NCBI RefSeq assembly: GCF_038396675.1
Contig: NC_088924.1
Location: 29,861,501 to 29,925,500 of the forward strand
Source: Hydra vulgaris
Taxonomy: Eukaryota > Cnidaria > Hydrozoa > Anthoathecata > Hydridae
Length of the DNA: 64,000 bases
Reading direction: 5' to 3'
The notes below the pieces were generated by a model, which did no database searches, was not told where the DNA came from, and saw only the letters and a list, made by a program, of their open reading frames with translations. Positions 35,081 to 47,719 of this stretch are shown here, piece by piece; positions within the stretch are counted from its first letter, which is position 1; each line of letters begins with the position of its first letter. The translations under genes were made by a program, and so were the position numbers.

Positions 35081-35553
35081 GGAAAAAGGTATGCCAAGCA
35101 AAAAAAACAATAATTGAATTTTTGAAATTTGAAAAAAGATTTATTTCTTTTAAATAAATATATAAATAATAAAAAAGCACTAGAGGCCTTTCACTACTTT
35201 CATCAGTAGTGCTATGTTTAATGCTTTATCAAATTTTTTTATATTACTGTAGAAAGTTAGATAATAGAAAAATTAAATTGCTATATTGTAACTATGAGTT
35301 ACCATTGTAACATTTTTTTAAAAAAGGAAGTCTCAATTAAATGTGTCATGTTTTTGTTTATGTAAATGACTTTCATATGACAACAAATTTTTTTCACTTT
35401 TTAATTCAAGGAAAACAAAGAGTTGGAAAAAAGGTTCTATAGTTTTGTTGTGCAATCTCTGGCATTCAAATACATGATTGTCAAATTGGTCTGTAGAATT
35501 TCCTGTTCTGCAACTGGAAATATGACCATTAGTACGGTTTCTTAAACGGCCTA
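35080..35553 (-). pseudogene. Penelope-like element: end of GIY-YIG endonuclease and 3' region
   Basis: The minus-strand frame 35560-35333 encodes LRNRTNGHISSCRTGNSTD then QFDNHVFEC, the second half of a Penelope-type GIY-YIG endonuclease (R-x-R-x-x-x-H-I near its start), and ends in a stop at 35333. Penelope-like elements carry this nuclease after the RT. The first half of the domain is next door on the opposite strand (35560-35830). The RT is absent. The stretch to 35080 is a 3' region with a candidate ribozyme at 35176-35212. Confidence 0.75.
35176..35212 (-). ncRNA. Candidate small hammerhead ribozyme of a Penelope-like element
   Basis: Minus strand, in order: AGCACTA, the core CTGATGA, AAGTAGT, the core GAAA, GGCCTC, TAGTGCT. 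AGCACTA and TAGTGCT form a perfect 7-bp stem I, and CTGATGA plus GAAA are the conserved hammerhead core. A-GG / CC-U would form a loopless stem III with cleavage after C. Small hammerheads with minimal stem III that work as dimers are known from Penelope-like elements. Stem II is poor here (AAGTAGT barely pairs), so the call is tentative. Confidence 0.5.
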
Positions 35554-35559
35554 CAAACA

Positions 35560-35830
35560 ACCACCAAATTTACTTAGACAACTAACTTCTTCAAAATTTC
35601 ATTATATTTCATCTATCAAAAAAACGGGTTTATTCAAATGTAAAGATATTCGTTGTAAAATTTGCCAATTATATTTACAAGAAGTTGATAAGTTTGAGAC
35701 GTCTAATGGAACTATTTGGAATATTAAAAGTCGCATTACTTGTAATAGCAAAAATGTTATTTATTATTTAAAGTGTTTATCATGTAATGGTTTATCTACT
35801 TACACTGGAAAAACAAATAATTTAAGATAA
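35560..35830 (+). pseudogene. Penelope-like element: start of GIY-YIG domain, inverted relative to its end
   Basis: Plus-strand frame: KTGLFKCKDIRCKICQLYLQ, then VIYYLKCLSCNGLSTYTGKT and NNLR before a stop. The Y-L-K-C then Y-T-G-K-T layout is the GIY-YIG core, with the cysteine pairs usual in Penelope-like elements. It breaks off exactly where the minus-strand piece (35553 leftward) takes up with LRNRTNGH, so a ~270-bp segment has been inverted. Confidence 0.75.
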
Positions 35831-35994
35831 GTTGGCCAAATGTATTTTTGAATATTTTTGCATACTGAGGGTGTTATAAGCGTTAGACATTTTGATCTGA
35901 TACCTTTATTTGCCAAGCAAACTGCGCAAGTACACATTTTAAATTCTGTCGTCATGTTGGAAAATATTAATTATATCTTATAAATATTATAGCC

Positions 35995-36230
35995 GTAAAT
36001 AATTTATTTTGAATGCCATAATGGCTGACTTTACTTAAAATATAGTAAAAAAAAAGCAAAAAATGATATGTTTTAATTTTTAAAATTTACATACTTAGCA
36101 CTTAGTTCAGATTTTTTTAACAACATAAATTGTGTTTACTATTGCATATGATTGATATGATGCAAAAAAAATGGGCATGGGGAGAGTTTCAACCTGGTGG
36201 TCTATTTATAGAACAGTGCGCGCGTACTAA
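35995..36230. repeat. Right arm of subterminal inverted repeat of the 7.7-kb element
   Basis: Complement of 30498-30715 (TATGATTGATATGATGC, GGGGAGAGTTTCAACCTGG). It precedes the right TIR by about 150 bp. Confidence 0.8.
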
Positions 36231-36389
36231 TTGCGTTTTTTACTAGTCTAGCGCAACAATTTAAATCTGAGACTGATTTCTTTTTCTTTTTTACCATGAT
36301 TTTAAAAACCTTTGGGAATTTTAAACCAATTAGGAAACCGCGTTATACGCGGCGCCATCAGGCTGGCTAACACCCTGACATGATATATG

Positions 36390-37230
36390 TGTGTGTTTTC
36401 TTTTTAGCAATTACAAGTTTCCAAATATACGCAATGTAAAGTAAGTAAAGAAAACATTACTTTTCAATTATTAAAATTAATATTAATAATTAATTTTGTT
36501 TGTTTTTTACATTCTTTTATCTTTATTTTTATAACATGATCTAATTAAATGAACAAAGAAATTGGATGCTAAATTTACTCAAAAAAGGACCTGTGTAAAT
36601 AAATGTTCAGTTGACAGAGTTGATAGAACTGCAACAGTTTTAGAAAAATACCCATGTTTCTCTAATGTGACAGTGGTAAGATTTTTTTTTTTCATTGTTG
36701 ATTTTATATTTTATTGGAAAAAATCTAACATTGTTTCAAAATCACAAATCCTTTCTAAAGTGAGTAGTTATTTTTCAAAACTCCAATGTCCTAATGGGTT
36801 ATTCTATAATTATCCTCTGCTTTTTAAAACTGTTTGTATGCTTTTTTTTTATTATTGTTTAATTCAGATTGTTGGCAAGATACCTTGTGTATTAAAGTCT
36901 TCTGTCACAGTTGACTCAATGAGAGTAAGCTTGACTGAAGAAATTGACACACTTTTACATTCTGGAATACTCAAGTTGGTAGTTAATTAAGAAATTAAGA
37001 AATTTTCAGAATTAAGAAAACTAAAGTGGGCAATAAATTGCCAACCTTAAACTGTTGCAGGTCGACATCAGATTACAATTTGCAAACATAAAACCATTTT
37101 CACAAAAGGTTTCACCATAAAAGATGAAAACGAGGTCAGGTTTATTCTCAAATGAAATTCAAAGAAAAAAAAGACTAAAACTGGACATATTTTTTAAACA
37201 ATGCTGTAAGTTTGCATGATCTTTTGAAAA
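36390..37230. other. No confident feature; weak exon-like frame at 36562-36990
   Basis: The plus frame 36562-36990 is interrupted by T-rich, intron-like stretches. One piece (IVGKIPCVLKSSVTVDSMRV, then EEIDTLLHSGILKL) follows a TTTAATTCAG acceptor-like site. I do not recognise it and do not call a gene. Confidence 0.3.
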
Positions 37231-37236
37231 CACTTG

Positions 37237-37812
<576 letters not shown>

Positions 37813-38055
37813 TACTATAGCATATTTATGTAAGCATTTGCTCACTTTTTTTGCTTATCTAAATCGATATGGCTGTTTTGGGGAAAAAAAGAAAAAACAC
37901 GAAGAATAATGAATTAAAAGATTGCTGCCCCATGCCAAACCCTCAGTCGATGTAACAGCATTCCACTTCTAGTCAGGCTATTTGTCAGTCGATTTATGTA
38001 CTGAAGCCCCCAGCAGCTAGCTATTATGATATCACACTGCTCACCTAAATCAGCA

Positions 38056-38057
<2 letters not shown>

Positions 38058-38114
<57 letters not shown>
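38058..38114. repeat. (TA)n microsatellite
   Basis: About 28 TA units. Flanks 37813-38057 and 38115-38560 show no gene. Confidence 0.95.
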
Positions 38115-38119
<5 letters not shown>

Positions 38120-38770
38120 TAAGGATTTCTAAAATTTTAACATATGAAAAGATGGTAATGTTAAATTTTAGATTTGAGTTTGTTAAATTTATTTTCAGAT
38201 AAAATAAATCCTTATCATAACAGACGATGGAGACGAGGCAATCGTTAAGCATGACAAAAAAATTATTTTACGAAGTATTTCATTTTCTGACGCCGTGATT
38301 GGACTTATTGGAATACACTATGTAATGGACATGGATTATGACGCCCATGTCATGACGGCATACCCAATTTACATTATATTTTACACTTACATTATATTTT
38401 ATTTAAAAATAAAAGCTCAACACAAACTCGTTTGAGTCAGATGAGTAGCCTATTGCATTGCCGCTACATTACTAATAACTGGACATTCCAAAGAACAACA
38501 AGTTTTATTTCAACGATGAGATTTGTTTAAATGTATAAATACTTTTTGAATATTCTTATTTTATATTATCCTAATTTTAAAATGTTTCATTTTTTCCATA
38601 GAAAAAATACTCTTGTAATATTGTTTTACCGTTCGAGGAAAATATTATTGAAACAAGATAATAGAATCTTATTTTAAGCAAAAATGTCCCTTAAATAAGA
38701 AAAAAATTCTTATTGATAAAAATAAATCTTAAAACAAGAAAAAAAAAGTCTTTATTCTGAGCAAACATAT

Positions 38771-38833
38771 TCTTAAAACAAGAAAAAAAAAATGCTTACG
38801 CGGCGGACAAGTCTTTTTTTTCTTGTTTTAAGA
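38771..38833. repeat. 20-bp inverted repeat (TCTTAAAACAAG...)
   Basis: TCTTAAAACAAGAAAAAAAA at 38771 and its complement at 38814-38833. Additional AAACAAGAA words at 38652, 38733 and 38845 suggest a fold-back MITE ending near 38876 (ACAGCAAAATCC on the minus strand). From 38880 to 39660 I see nothing supportable. Confidence 0.75.
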
Positions 38834-39664
38834 CTTTTTTTGCTTAAAACAAGAATCGTGGATTTTGCTGTGTATCCTTGTGACATGCGTTGATATTTTA
38901 TGCCTTTTAAATTAATTAAGTAAATACCTTGTGACATGTGTTGATACTTTATGTCATTTGTCTGATTTTTTTTATGCATAATGCTGTATTGCTAAAATTC
39001 CAAACAAACTTCTTTGTTTATCATTTAGATCTCTGAGGAAGCATCTGGTTGATTAAGAAGAGCATTGTAAGTCAGAAAAAAAACCTTTACTTTTTAAGTC
39101 CATTATTTCGTATGTTTTTGAAAACGCAGACAAAAGTTAAACAACAAGAGTTCTATCTGTAGTTAACCAAGACTTTTCATAAAATGTTGGAGTTAGATTT
39201 TTATCACATTTAATTGCCTTTGCTTCGATATTTGACTCTGTTACTGATTCTAGAGTTAAATGAATTTTATTACATAAAAGTTAAGAATTTATTTGTTTAC
39301 AGATTTTCACAACATCTCAATAGAAATTTAGGCCCATCAAACATATAACTCGTATTACAAGTTATCATAATATCTAAAACACTTTTTGAAAAAGAATTTA
39401 TATCAATGGTTTTCCGAAAACAGCAACTTCCTCATACAATAACATTTTTGGAGCCTACACCTTGTCACAGAATATTAGTTCCTGGTAGAAAATAGAAAAA
39501 AAAAAGTAGTCGAAAGTTCCTTGCACTTTTAGAATAAACTAAAAATCTATCTGAGAGGAAAATTGTGCAATATGTTTCTTTAGTTTAACATTTTTGAAGT
39601 TTTGATGCCAACTAGATCATATACTAAGTGTTACTAGACGTTTTAAAACTTGCATTAGGTAAAC

Positions 39665-40363
39665 ACTCTGTCAATGTACAAACTGTCGGTGTACAAACTA
39701 TTCGAATTCTTTTATTTGATGCCCAAACAAGAGCTTTAGATGTTATCATTTTTTATTGCTTCAGGTTTTTTCTATATTCAAAGAAACTTTTTTTTTATAT
39801 ATAACTTTCAAAAACATTTTACTACCCCTAATAGTGAATCTAAAGAACACCATTTTGGAGTCTTAAGATCAATTTCGCTCATCGGCGTTAACATGAACTT
39901 AGTTAAAATCTTTTGAAAAAGTGCCTTAACCCGCTATAGATCCTAGTTCTAATCGGTTCTGACGTATATTAACTATATATGGTTGTCAAACTACAATATT
40001 TCTATCAATTTTTACAAAAAATATTAGAATTCCGACGAAGAAAGAGCTTAAAATTGACAATAAACGATCAGAACAGATCATATTTTTAAACTATGACGTT
40101 CATTTCACCTCAAAAACGTTTTTATTCAAAATCTTATTCAAATTTGGACAAACGATTGTAATTTTAAAAAGATTTTTTTTTAAAAAAAAAAAAGAACCTT
40201 CGGTCCGGGTTTTTTCGTTACAAAAATTTATATTTTAAGATACCGCAAAATTTATAACTTGTTAATTTATAACTTATAACTATATGTCTTAGTCAACAAA
40301 ATATAATACAGACGCTATAATATAAATATAAATATTTTAAAATTGCCTTAACTACACCGAGTA
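39665..40363 (+). repeat. ~700-bp MITE family M, copy 2
   Basis: Same orientation as copy 1 (29815). The right end AAATTGCCTTAACTACACCG then AGTA is the complement of copy 1's left end, defining the TIR. Divergence from copy 1 is moderate, mainly indels. Confidence 0.75.
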
Positions 40364-40810
40364 GCCTAAATATTTAATAAACTATCGGGGGTATGTATAG
40401 AGTCGTTTCAAAACATGACGAATTGACTTTTGCTACAGTTGCTACAATCGATTTGCCATTTTATTTAACTCCCAGTCCAATTTAAGTTAATACGCTGCAA
40501 AATGTTTGAAATTATTTCAGAAATTTATGGGCTTTTGAGACAAAACCCGTTAAAAACATGGGTTTTTCAGTAAAGCATTTCATTTCATCCGCCCTTGCTA
40601 CCTGTATCGTCAGTGATAGTGCCAATTAGCGTAACTAGCATTGACTACTATACTTGGATATTAATATTTTCAATATCAAATATTTTTTGAGATTACAAAA
40701 AACACGAATAAAACTCTTTATACTAAAATGAACCCAAAATCTGTTGAAATTTAAAATTTTATTTTTAAATAATAAAAATAAATAAAAGATTTTCTTAATT
40801 TATTTTATAA

Positions 40811-40912
40811 CTTTTCCTTTACATATTAGAATTCTTTTAAATAAATATTATAAACTATAGGCTATGGTTAATAATATTTGTTTAAAAGAATTTTAATATG
40901 TAAAGGAAATTG
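40811..40912. repeat. Fold-back repeat, ~40-bp arms
   Basis: CTTTTCCTTTACATATTAGA...ATAAATATTAT is mirrored by AATAATATTTGTTT...TAATATGTAAAGGAAA around an 18-bp centre with few mismatches. The surrounding 40370-41300 shows no gene. Confidence 0.8.
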
Positions 40913-41307
40913 TAATATGTATATCGTCAGCCGAGAATCAAGAGGCCCCAAGTCAACATTTTGTGTTTTTTCTGTTTATTATCAATAAATATTCAACAAT
41001 CAATTTGTGTCCAAAAAATCTATTCTCAAGAATGATAAAACTTTTAAAAATCTTTAAAAAATTAGTCGGAAATTCTGGCAGAAAGTCTTAACAAATTAAT
41101 TTTCAAAACTTGATTTTCTCAGAAACACAAAAAACGGACATACGACCTTTTGGTTCTCGGCTGACGGTAATGTAACATGTAAAGAATATGTAATTGTAAT
41201 ATGCAAAGAAAATTTATTAAATAAATCAAGAAAATATTTTACTTATTTTTTTCATTGATTATATAAGCTAAAAAACAGCCATATTTCCTCAAAAATAATA
41301 TTGTAAT

Positions 41308-41577
41308 CAGAGGTGGAAAAAGTAACAAAGTTTTGTACAAGTAAAAGTACTGTTGCTTGAGTGAAATTTCACTTTCACATTTACGTAAATCTTACCGGTT
41401 GAAAAGTTTACCCAAGTAAAAGGAAAAATTAGCTCATAAAAAAATGTCCTCAGAGTAAAAGTTACTTTTTTAACAGCTTTTTAATTTTGTTTTAAAACTT
41501 GAAATAGAAAATTAAATTTCTGACGTAAGCAGTGCACATGTTTGATGATGTCTTTGTTAGAAATCGTCCATAAATTA
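41308..41577. repeat. hAT-like terminal region (CAGAGGTGGAAAAAGTAAC)
   Basis: CAGAGGTGGAAAAAGTAAC followed by many AAGTAAAAG, GTAAAAGTAC and ACTTTT words is typical of hAT-type MITE ends. Related GAGTAAATGTAA words occur at 46098-46130, on the far side of the 4.3-kb element, so that element may have split this one. The right TIR was not found. Confidence 0.5.
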
Positions 41578-43199
41578 CCCAGACAGCAAGGCTATAATGG
41601 TCCCGCACTGGTCCTGTATAGGCTACCGCGCTGAACCAGCTATGGCTGCCAACGTTGGCGAAGCTCCGTTTTGCTCTAAGGATTTTTCATGGACCAGCCG
41701 TGGCTAGCCAGTGATGGCAAAACAGCTGCTAGCCAGTGGAGGACAAGAACTGGCAGAACAACGATTAGCCAGTTTTACATCGTAACCATCGTGATTTTGT
41801 CTTTGTTAACTAACTGGGTCGCGCATGGGATTGTTATGGATTTCTTCGGGCAATCCTATTTGAAGTCCCTATATTTTCCTTTATATTTAGACTTCCTTAT
41901 TATTTAAAGTTACCTTTAGCAGAATCGACTGTAATTTTTTGGTTAAAATTTGGCGTATTTTTTATTAGTTTAAGGACAATAAAATGAATTAAACAAATGA
42001 TTATTAAAAATTTTAATTATTATGAATAAATTTAAAAAACAGGCTTATATTTCAAGATATATATTTACGCGACAAAAAGCAATTATTATACAAAGATTTG
42101 ATTCACAACCATTCGACAATGGTGCTTTTCTGCGATTCATATTCAATCGTCAACATGATTCGTAATAAATTTCCGCTTCAATTTGTAATGTTACTTTCTT
42201 CTTTAGTGGTTACATCCATTTTAACTTTTATAAAATAAAAATAAACATAGGCACAACTTAATAATTTATTACATATATACTTATACAACATAGTAACAAC
42301 ATATATACCAAATGGTCACAACATATAAACAACATGATTATCATGTTACAATAACAATTGTTTTTATTATCAACAAAAAAGTTTAATCCATTAACATCAA
42401 ACCATAGTTTCATAGACTTGAGTTAAGGATCTTTTTATAACTTTGTGAACTAAAATGTAATAAATATCGCAATTAAAATTTACAGTTACAAAAAATGCAG
42501 GATACTTACAAATATATTTATTAAAACATGCGTTACTTGGATTATTATGAACCAAAACTCCATTAACAATTTCATTTCTTGAGATTTGACAATTTATGAT
42601 TGAATATTTAATTTACTTTACAGCAGATTCTAAATAAAGTATATAACACGATGTGAAAAAATTAATTTATCATTTTATTATAAATAGATGATTTAAAAAT
42701 CTTGCCACAATATGATTACAATTGAAAGCACCTTAAACATTTTAAGAAAGATGCACATTATCGCTATACCATTAAAATTTTTAAGATTGAACCTATAATA
42801 TTTAGCATTATTAACATATATTTAAAATATTTAAATTGAAATCCTAATATAATGTTTTTCATTATTGACAATATCCAGATGAAATCTGTTTATCTAACTG
42901 TAACACAAACTTGTCAGCAAGGGAACAGAAAAAGATTTAATTTGTATCTGGTAGGTATAAGGTGTTAGGGAGCACTAAAAAAGTTAGGAGACTTAAAAAC
43001 TACATTGATAAAAAAATTCATCAAATTTGAATAAACAAGACAATTGTGCAAATTTAGACATACATGTATAGGAGTGTGTATGTGTAAGTATATATACTAA
43101 TATGTTTGTATATTTATATGTGAGTAAATAATTATATATGTATTTATGGGTGAATATTTACATATGCATCATTAAACAACTATTTTTTATTTAAAAACT

Positions 43200-43375
43200 G
43201 TTAAGGCGGTTCTTGATGACAAGATCATATGATCTTCTGCGAGCATCTGCATACTTATTGTAAAGTTAACAAAATTTCAAATTCTTATTGTATGTATTTT
43301 ATGTACTTTATTTATTCTTTTATTTATTTTAAACTTGTTTTGAATAAATAAAAAGAAAAAGAAAAAGAAAAAAAT
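43200..43375 (+). mobile_element. LINE 3'-UTR scrap inside the 4.3-kb element
   Basis: GGCGGTTCTTGATGACAAGA then TGATCTTCTGCGAGCATC matches the 3' tails at 20607 and 25190, and ends in a GAAAAAGAAAAA tail at 43349-43373. It is a very short 5'-truncated LINE insertion. Confidence 0.65.
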
Positions 43376-45450
43376 TAATTGCCTCTCAATCTTCCTAAAT
43401 ATTTTTATATACAGAAGCTATTTTATAAAACACAGTAAACCTAGTCATTAGCAATAATAAAAATAAGAGAACAAAACTTTTCCTTCACTTTAACACTGAA
43501 AACAGAAATATTAATAACTTATTTGAATAAGTGTAAACTTACCAGATTTAGATGAATCATTTAACTTGAGATTTGGCATTTTGTTTCAACATTATATTTA
43601 TTGCCATAGCTTCATTAATATTTGATACTTTTATGAGGTGGCACATTAATCATCACAAACAATCTCTAAAAACAAAACATCAATACTATTAAATCTAATA
43701 ATTGAAATTATTTTCTTTGAGGTGTTTTCATATAAAATAACAAAATAAGAAAAAGCATTAGAGGCAATTCTTTATAACGATTAATGAAAGTGTTTAAAAA
43801 ATGAAATTATAGAGAAAAAATGACTTTGGAAGTTTAACATTAGGGCGAATCAAATACTTCTTGAAATAATTAGATAAAAGAAATATAACATTATTACTTA
43901 TACCATTATTTAGACCTCACCTTTAATATTGAACCCATTAAGGAGTTTACATATACAGAAACATGTTATTATGATTAAACAACTCCAACATATAGTTTAA
44001 AAAATTTATTATGTAAAAACTCACTGATAAACCTTTCTCTCCACATTAAAAATTAGAAGATTAAGAAGTGATGTGATACAACTATACAGAATTATTAATG
44101 ACTTGGATGTAATAAATTGGTATAATGCTCAAATCTTTATAGAAAATTCTATTACAAAAGACAACAATAAATAATATATAAACAACAATCCAAAAAATCA
44201 AACAGCCAACATAATTTTTTCATAAACAGAATAGCCGACAAATGAAACCATTTATAACTAGGAGTTGAGAAAGTGAAAAAATTAATTATATTTTTAACAC
44301 TCTACGATAAATAAATACTAAACTGTGAAAAGCTGGTAAAGTCATCTACTTTTGTCAGATTATTCACTAATAAATGTATCACAACTTTGTTGGTTTATTT
44401 ATATTTATTTATTCTATTTATAAGTAAACAAATTAGGAAATTTATTTAGATAAAAATATTAAATATTGATTAAACTCCTAGAAAAAAATAAAAATTCACA
44501 AGTCCACAAAGAATTTTTCAAATTATTTTGCTAAAAACACTTATATGCCCAAATCTAGATATATAGACTTGATAACTTTTCCAATCTAATGCCTCATATG
44601 TTAATAATACTTAGGTATCCATTTTTTGATTTCAACAACTTTGCATAACACAATAATATTCTTATGCTATATTTATAAAGAAGATTTTATCTTAATATTA
44701 TTCCTATCAAACAATAAGAATATAAAAGATAAATGTGTTAATAACACTCAAATTATATTAAAGAAAAGTTAAGATTATTACAACAAAAAGATAATAAAAT
44801 AAAGCAAAATTATTCAAATTATCTCTACAATATTATTGTAGATATTTATTGTAGATATGTTATTGTCAATAACATGCATATATTTAACATATTTCCTTTT
44901 CTATCGAACCAACATTTCTATCAGTTTTTTTCTATCAATATCTATCATTCTTCAATTGCCGTTGTTTCAATAAATTAGGTTTTAAGTTTCTTTAACCAGT
45001 TTAGCTTGGCGAAAAAAAATTAATTTAAACATTAAACCAACTTAATGGTTAATATTTGATGTAAATAATTACGTTTGAGATAAATAGACTTGTAAACAAT
45101 GTTGATACAACATGATCATTATGTGATTTGTAGTCTAACAATAGATCCTATCCGAAACTTTATTTATTTAACAAAAGAACTAACTTGCAAAAATTTATTT
45201 AGAAATTATTTAACATAAATTTCTTTTTATAAAATATTAATTTTTAAAATTTATCTAGAAATTATTATGTACGCAATGTAGAGTATAAAAAACAGAATAG
45301 ATTCTCACCTGAAAGTATTTTTTTAAAGAATAAAGTTCTTAGATATATTTGTATGAAAAGTGGAAAAAACGACTTTCAAGATGGATGCGAAAATCTGCGC
45401 TGTTAACGTAAATGCTCTTGTTTATATCATTATTAATGTGATTTTACATC

Positions 45451-45672
45451 TGAATCGATGTATACAAAAACGTTTTAAGTCATAAAAACTATTTTTTCGG
45501 GGAACGAGAAAAAACTTATTAAATCCAAAATTATTACTTTAATAAATTCAAAAAAAAAAATCTGGGTGCTTTTTGACATCTTTAAATATTAGATTTGTTA
45601 AAATATATATCAAAATTTGTTGACTTAAAAATAGTTTTTATGACTTAAAACGTTTTTGTATACATCGATTCA
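45451..45672. repeat. 46-bp perfect inverted repeat around a 130-bp loop
   Basis: Arms 45451-45496 (TGAATCGATGTATACAAAAA...) and 45627-45672 are exact complements. It sits at the inner border of the GC-rich right end of the 4.3-kb element. Confidence 0.93.
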
Positions 45673-46609
45673 ACTGATGGGCCAGTATCGGCCCAGTCTC
45701 TGTTATTCTGCTTCGGCAAATCTTTGTTGGATCATTAATGGTTTTTTTGCGGCTACCCAGCTCAGGCAATTTTATAAAGACTCGGCAATGGCCTTGTTAT
45801 GGCTTCCCAGAACTGGCAATCCAAGAACGGAACTTTATCGGGCCAGTAATGAATTCGCTGGCATAGGCTAGCCACTATCGGACCAGTATATCCTTGCTGT
45901 CTGGGTATGTCATGTTTTTTTTAACTTAAAGATCAAAATATTTTAAATTTTCTTAGCTGGATAAAAAAAACTAAAAAAGGATTAATCGCATCACAAAATT
46001 GAATAACCCCTTGTAACAAATTGTCACATAATCGCTAACCCCTTTCCACTTCCTTCTTATTGCGTGACGTGTAAAATTAAAAAAAAGACTACTCAAACGT
46101 GAGTAAATGTAAATCCCTTGAGTAAATGTAATTCCCTGAACTAAGGAGGGAGGGGGCGATTGCAATATGCATCCTCCCTCCCCCCCCCCCTCCTACCTCA
46201 CTAGAATTTGAAAGTCCTAAAATATGTTAGGAATGGAGGAGCTTTTTTTTTATGATTTGCCTACCACCACAAGTTCCTGGAAACAATCCGTCACTGGAAA
46301 CAAGTTTGTTATTACACAATGCAGTTAAGCGCATTTTTTTAAAATAATCGTTTAGGGGGTGTTATTAAAACTTTTTTAACTTTTGAAATATTAGAGATTT
46401 TGTTCAGTAAAAAGAATATAAACACCAATAAAATGTTTTACCTTATGACATTAAACGAACTAACAAAAACTTTCTTTGATTTTTGATTAAATGCGGCAAA
46501 TGATGAACTTGGCTAATTTTTAGTAACTTGTTGTCACTTTTTATAAATAAAAAGAAAGTTTTATAAAAAGTATTACAGGTATTCATTATAAGATATATAC
46601 ATTGTAAGA

Positions 46610-46705
46610 TCTCTATACAACGTCCGTAAGACGTCTATACAACGTCTTATAGACGTCACATGTCCGTGTGAAGTCCTTAAGACGTCTGACAAACGTTCTG
46701 TGCCC
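46610..46705. repeat. AGACGTC-type short repeats, possible transposon end
   Basis: CGTCCGTAAGACGTCTATAC, CGTCTTATAGACGTC, and AAGACGTCTGACAAACGTTC, then TGCCCGCTAGG. Such ends are common on unclassified invertebrate DNA transposons; no partner end was found. The rest of 46140-47130 has no supportable gene. Confidence 0.45.
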
Positions 46706-47139
46706 GCTAGGAAAACATATCTGGTCAAAGCACGGAACAGAATAAAAATAATTATCTATGTATATATATAATTATCTTTAAGGTTATTGTATTTAAGCTC
46801 CTCTGCAGTTCTTGGAATAAAAATATAAATAATAGTCAATCCAATGTGATCTTTGTAACTCATGGGCTTAAGTCAACATTCTTATACTAGAGTATACCAA
46901 CAAATTCGATGAACTCTCTTGAGACTCTATTACAGAACTAATTACAGAAACATAACTAAAGATCTAAAAAACTGCCCGTTTCTGTTGATTTTAAATACTA
47001 TAACATTATTGATTTCAATAAAACTTTGATATTTAGATAAAGAGGGGAACCGATATAAAATACTGTCCAAGACGGCGTCAAGACTCTCGGCGCACCTTTC
47101 TATTCCCCAATCAAATTTAAACAACATAGTTTTTAATGA

Positions 47140-47440
47140 TTTTATGATTTATTTTTCAAAATATTTAGAATCTAATTTTGTTGAAATTGTAAAGCCTCGT
47201 AAAATAAATATAATTGGCTGCATTTATCGTCATCCTTTAGTAAATAAACACGAACTGGTTTCTAACTCCTCTACTTGAAAAATTAAATTAAAAATAGTAT
47301 TTTTAATGGGCGATTTTAATATGCATCTAATATGTCACAATGAATTTAATCCTGTTTCTCAAATATCTTGAGACTTTAACGACTTACTCACTAAACTCTT
47401 TTACTATTACACATAACGGCTATATCACTAACATTCATTA
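47140..47440 (+). pseudogene. LINE endonuclease (APE-type) fragment
   Basis: Plus-strand text: FVEIVKPRKINIIGCIYRHP, then VFLMGDFNMHL and NPVSQIS. The G-C-I-Y-R-H-P and G-D-F-N blocks are the APE-type endonuclease of CR1/Rex-like LINEs. It is broken by stops and has no RT downstream. Confidence 0.7.
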
Positions 47441-47622
47441 ATAACATGTTCATAAACTTTCATCCTTATTACCAGTTTTCAGGTAACTTTACTATTTCAA
47501 TCTCATACCACATAGCACAATATAAAGCGTGTACACAAAATAAATGTGAAAAAATAAATACGCATTTTTTTTTTTCAGTGGTTGTATTAATATATTTTTC
47601 ATTGGGTTTATATTTTGTTGGC

Positions 47623-47711
47623 AACATGTTATAATGATGATTGATGATTGATGAGATCGCAACATGTAATGATGATAATTAATGATTGATGACATCACAA
47701 CATGTAATGTT
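47623..47711. repeat. ~38-bp tandem repeat, 2.3 copies
   Basis: CAACATGTTATAATGATGAT then TGATGATTGATGAGATCG, repeated as CAACATGTAATGATGATAAT and onward. Confidence 0.8.
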
Positions 47712-47719
47712 TCAAAAAA

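Larger units (their letters stand above)
28707..36377 (-). mobile_element. 7.7-kb TIR element (CAGGGTGTTAGCCAG ends), heavily invaded
   Basis: CAGGGTGTTAGCCAG at 28707 and its exact complement ending at 36377, with ACATG directly outside both ends (28702-28706 and 36378-36382), a likely 5-bp target duplication. A ~220-bp diverged inverted repeat lies further in (30498-30715 and 35995-36230). Contents: a decayed transposase (30850-32297, minus), a MITE (29815-30497), minisatellites and a Penelope-like fragment. Boundaries rest on the TIR and short duplication only; the enclosed sequence is clearly composite. Confidence 0.65.
41578..45905. mobile_element. 4.3-kb non-autonomous TIR element (CCCAGACAGCAAGG ends)
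   Basis: CCCAGACAGCAAGG at 41578 and its complement ending at 45905, flanked by TA on both sides (41576-41577 and 45906-45907). About 200 bp at each end is GC-rich and full of TGGCTAGCC, CTGGCAA and GGACCAGT words, in sharp contrast to the AT-rich interior. No transposase was found in 41900-45450. The frames 41689-41907 and 45656-45871 are by-products of these GC-rich ends. Confidence 0.75.

Noticed and set aside
36562..36990. Two-exon gene
   Set aside because: Only short protein-like scraps separated by T-rich stretches; no recognisable family and no supporting neighbours.
41689..41907. 72-aa frame, and the similar 71-aa frame at 45656-45871
   Set aside because: They lie in the GC-rich terminal repeats of the 4.3-kb element and reflect the repeated GGCTAGCCAGT-type words.
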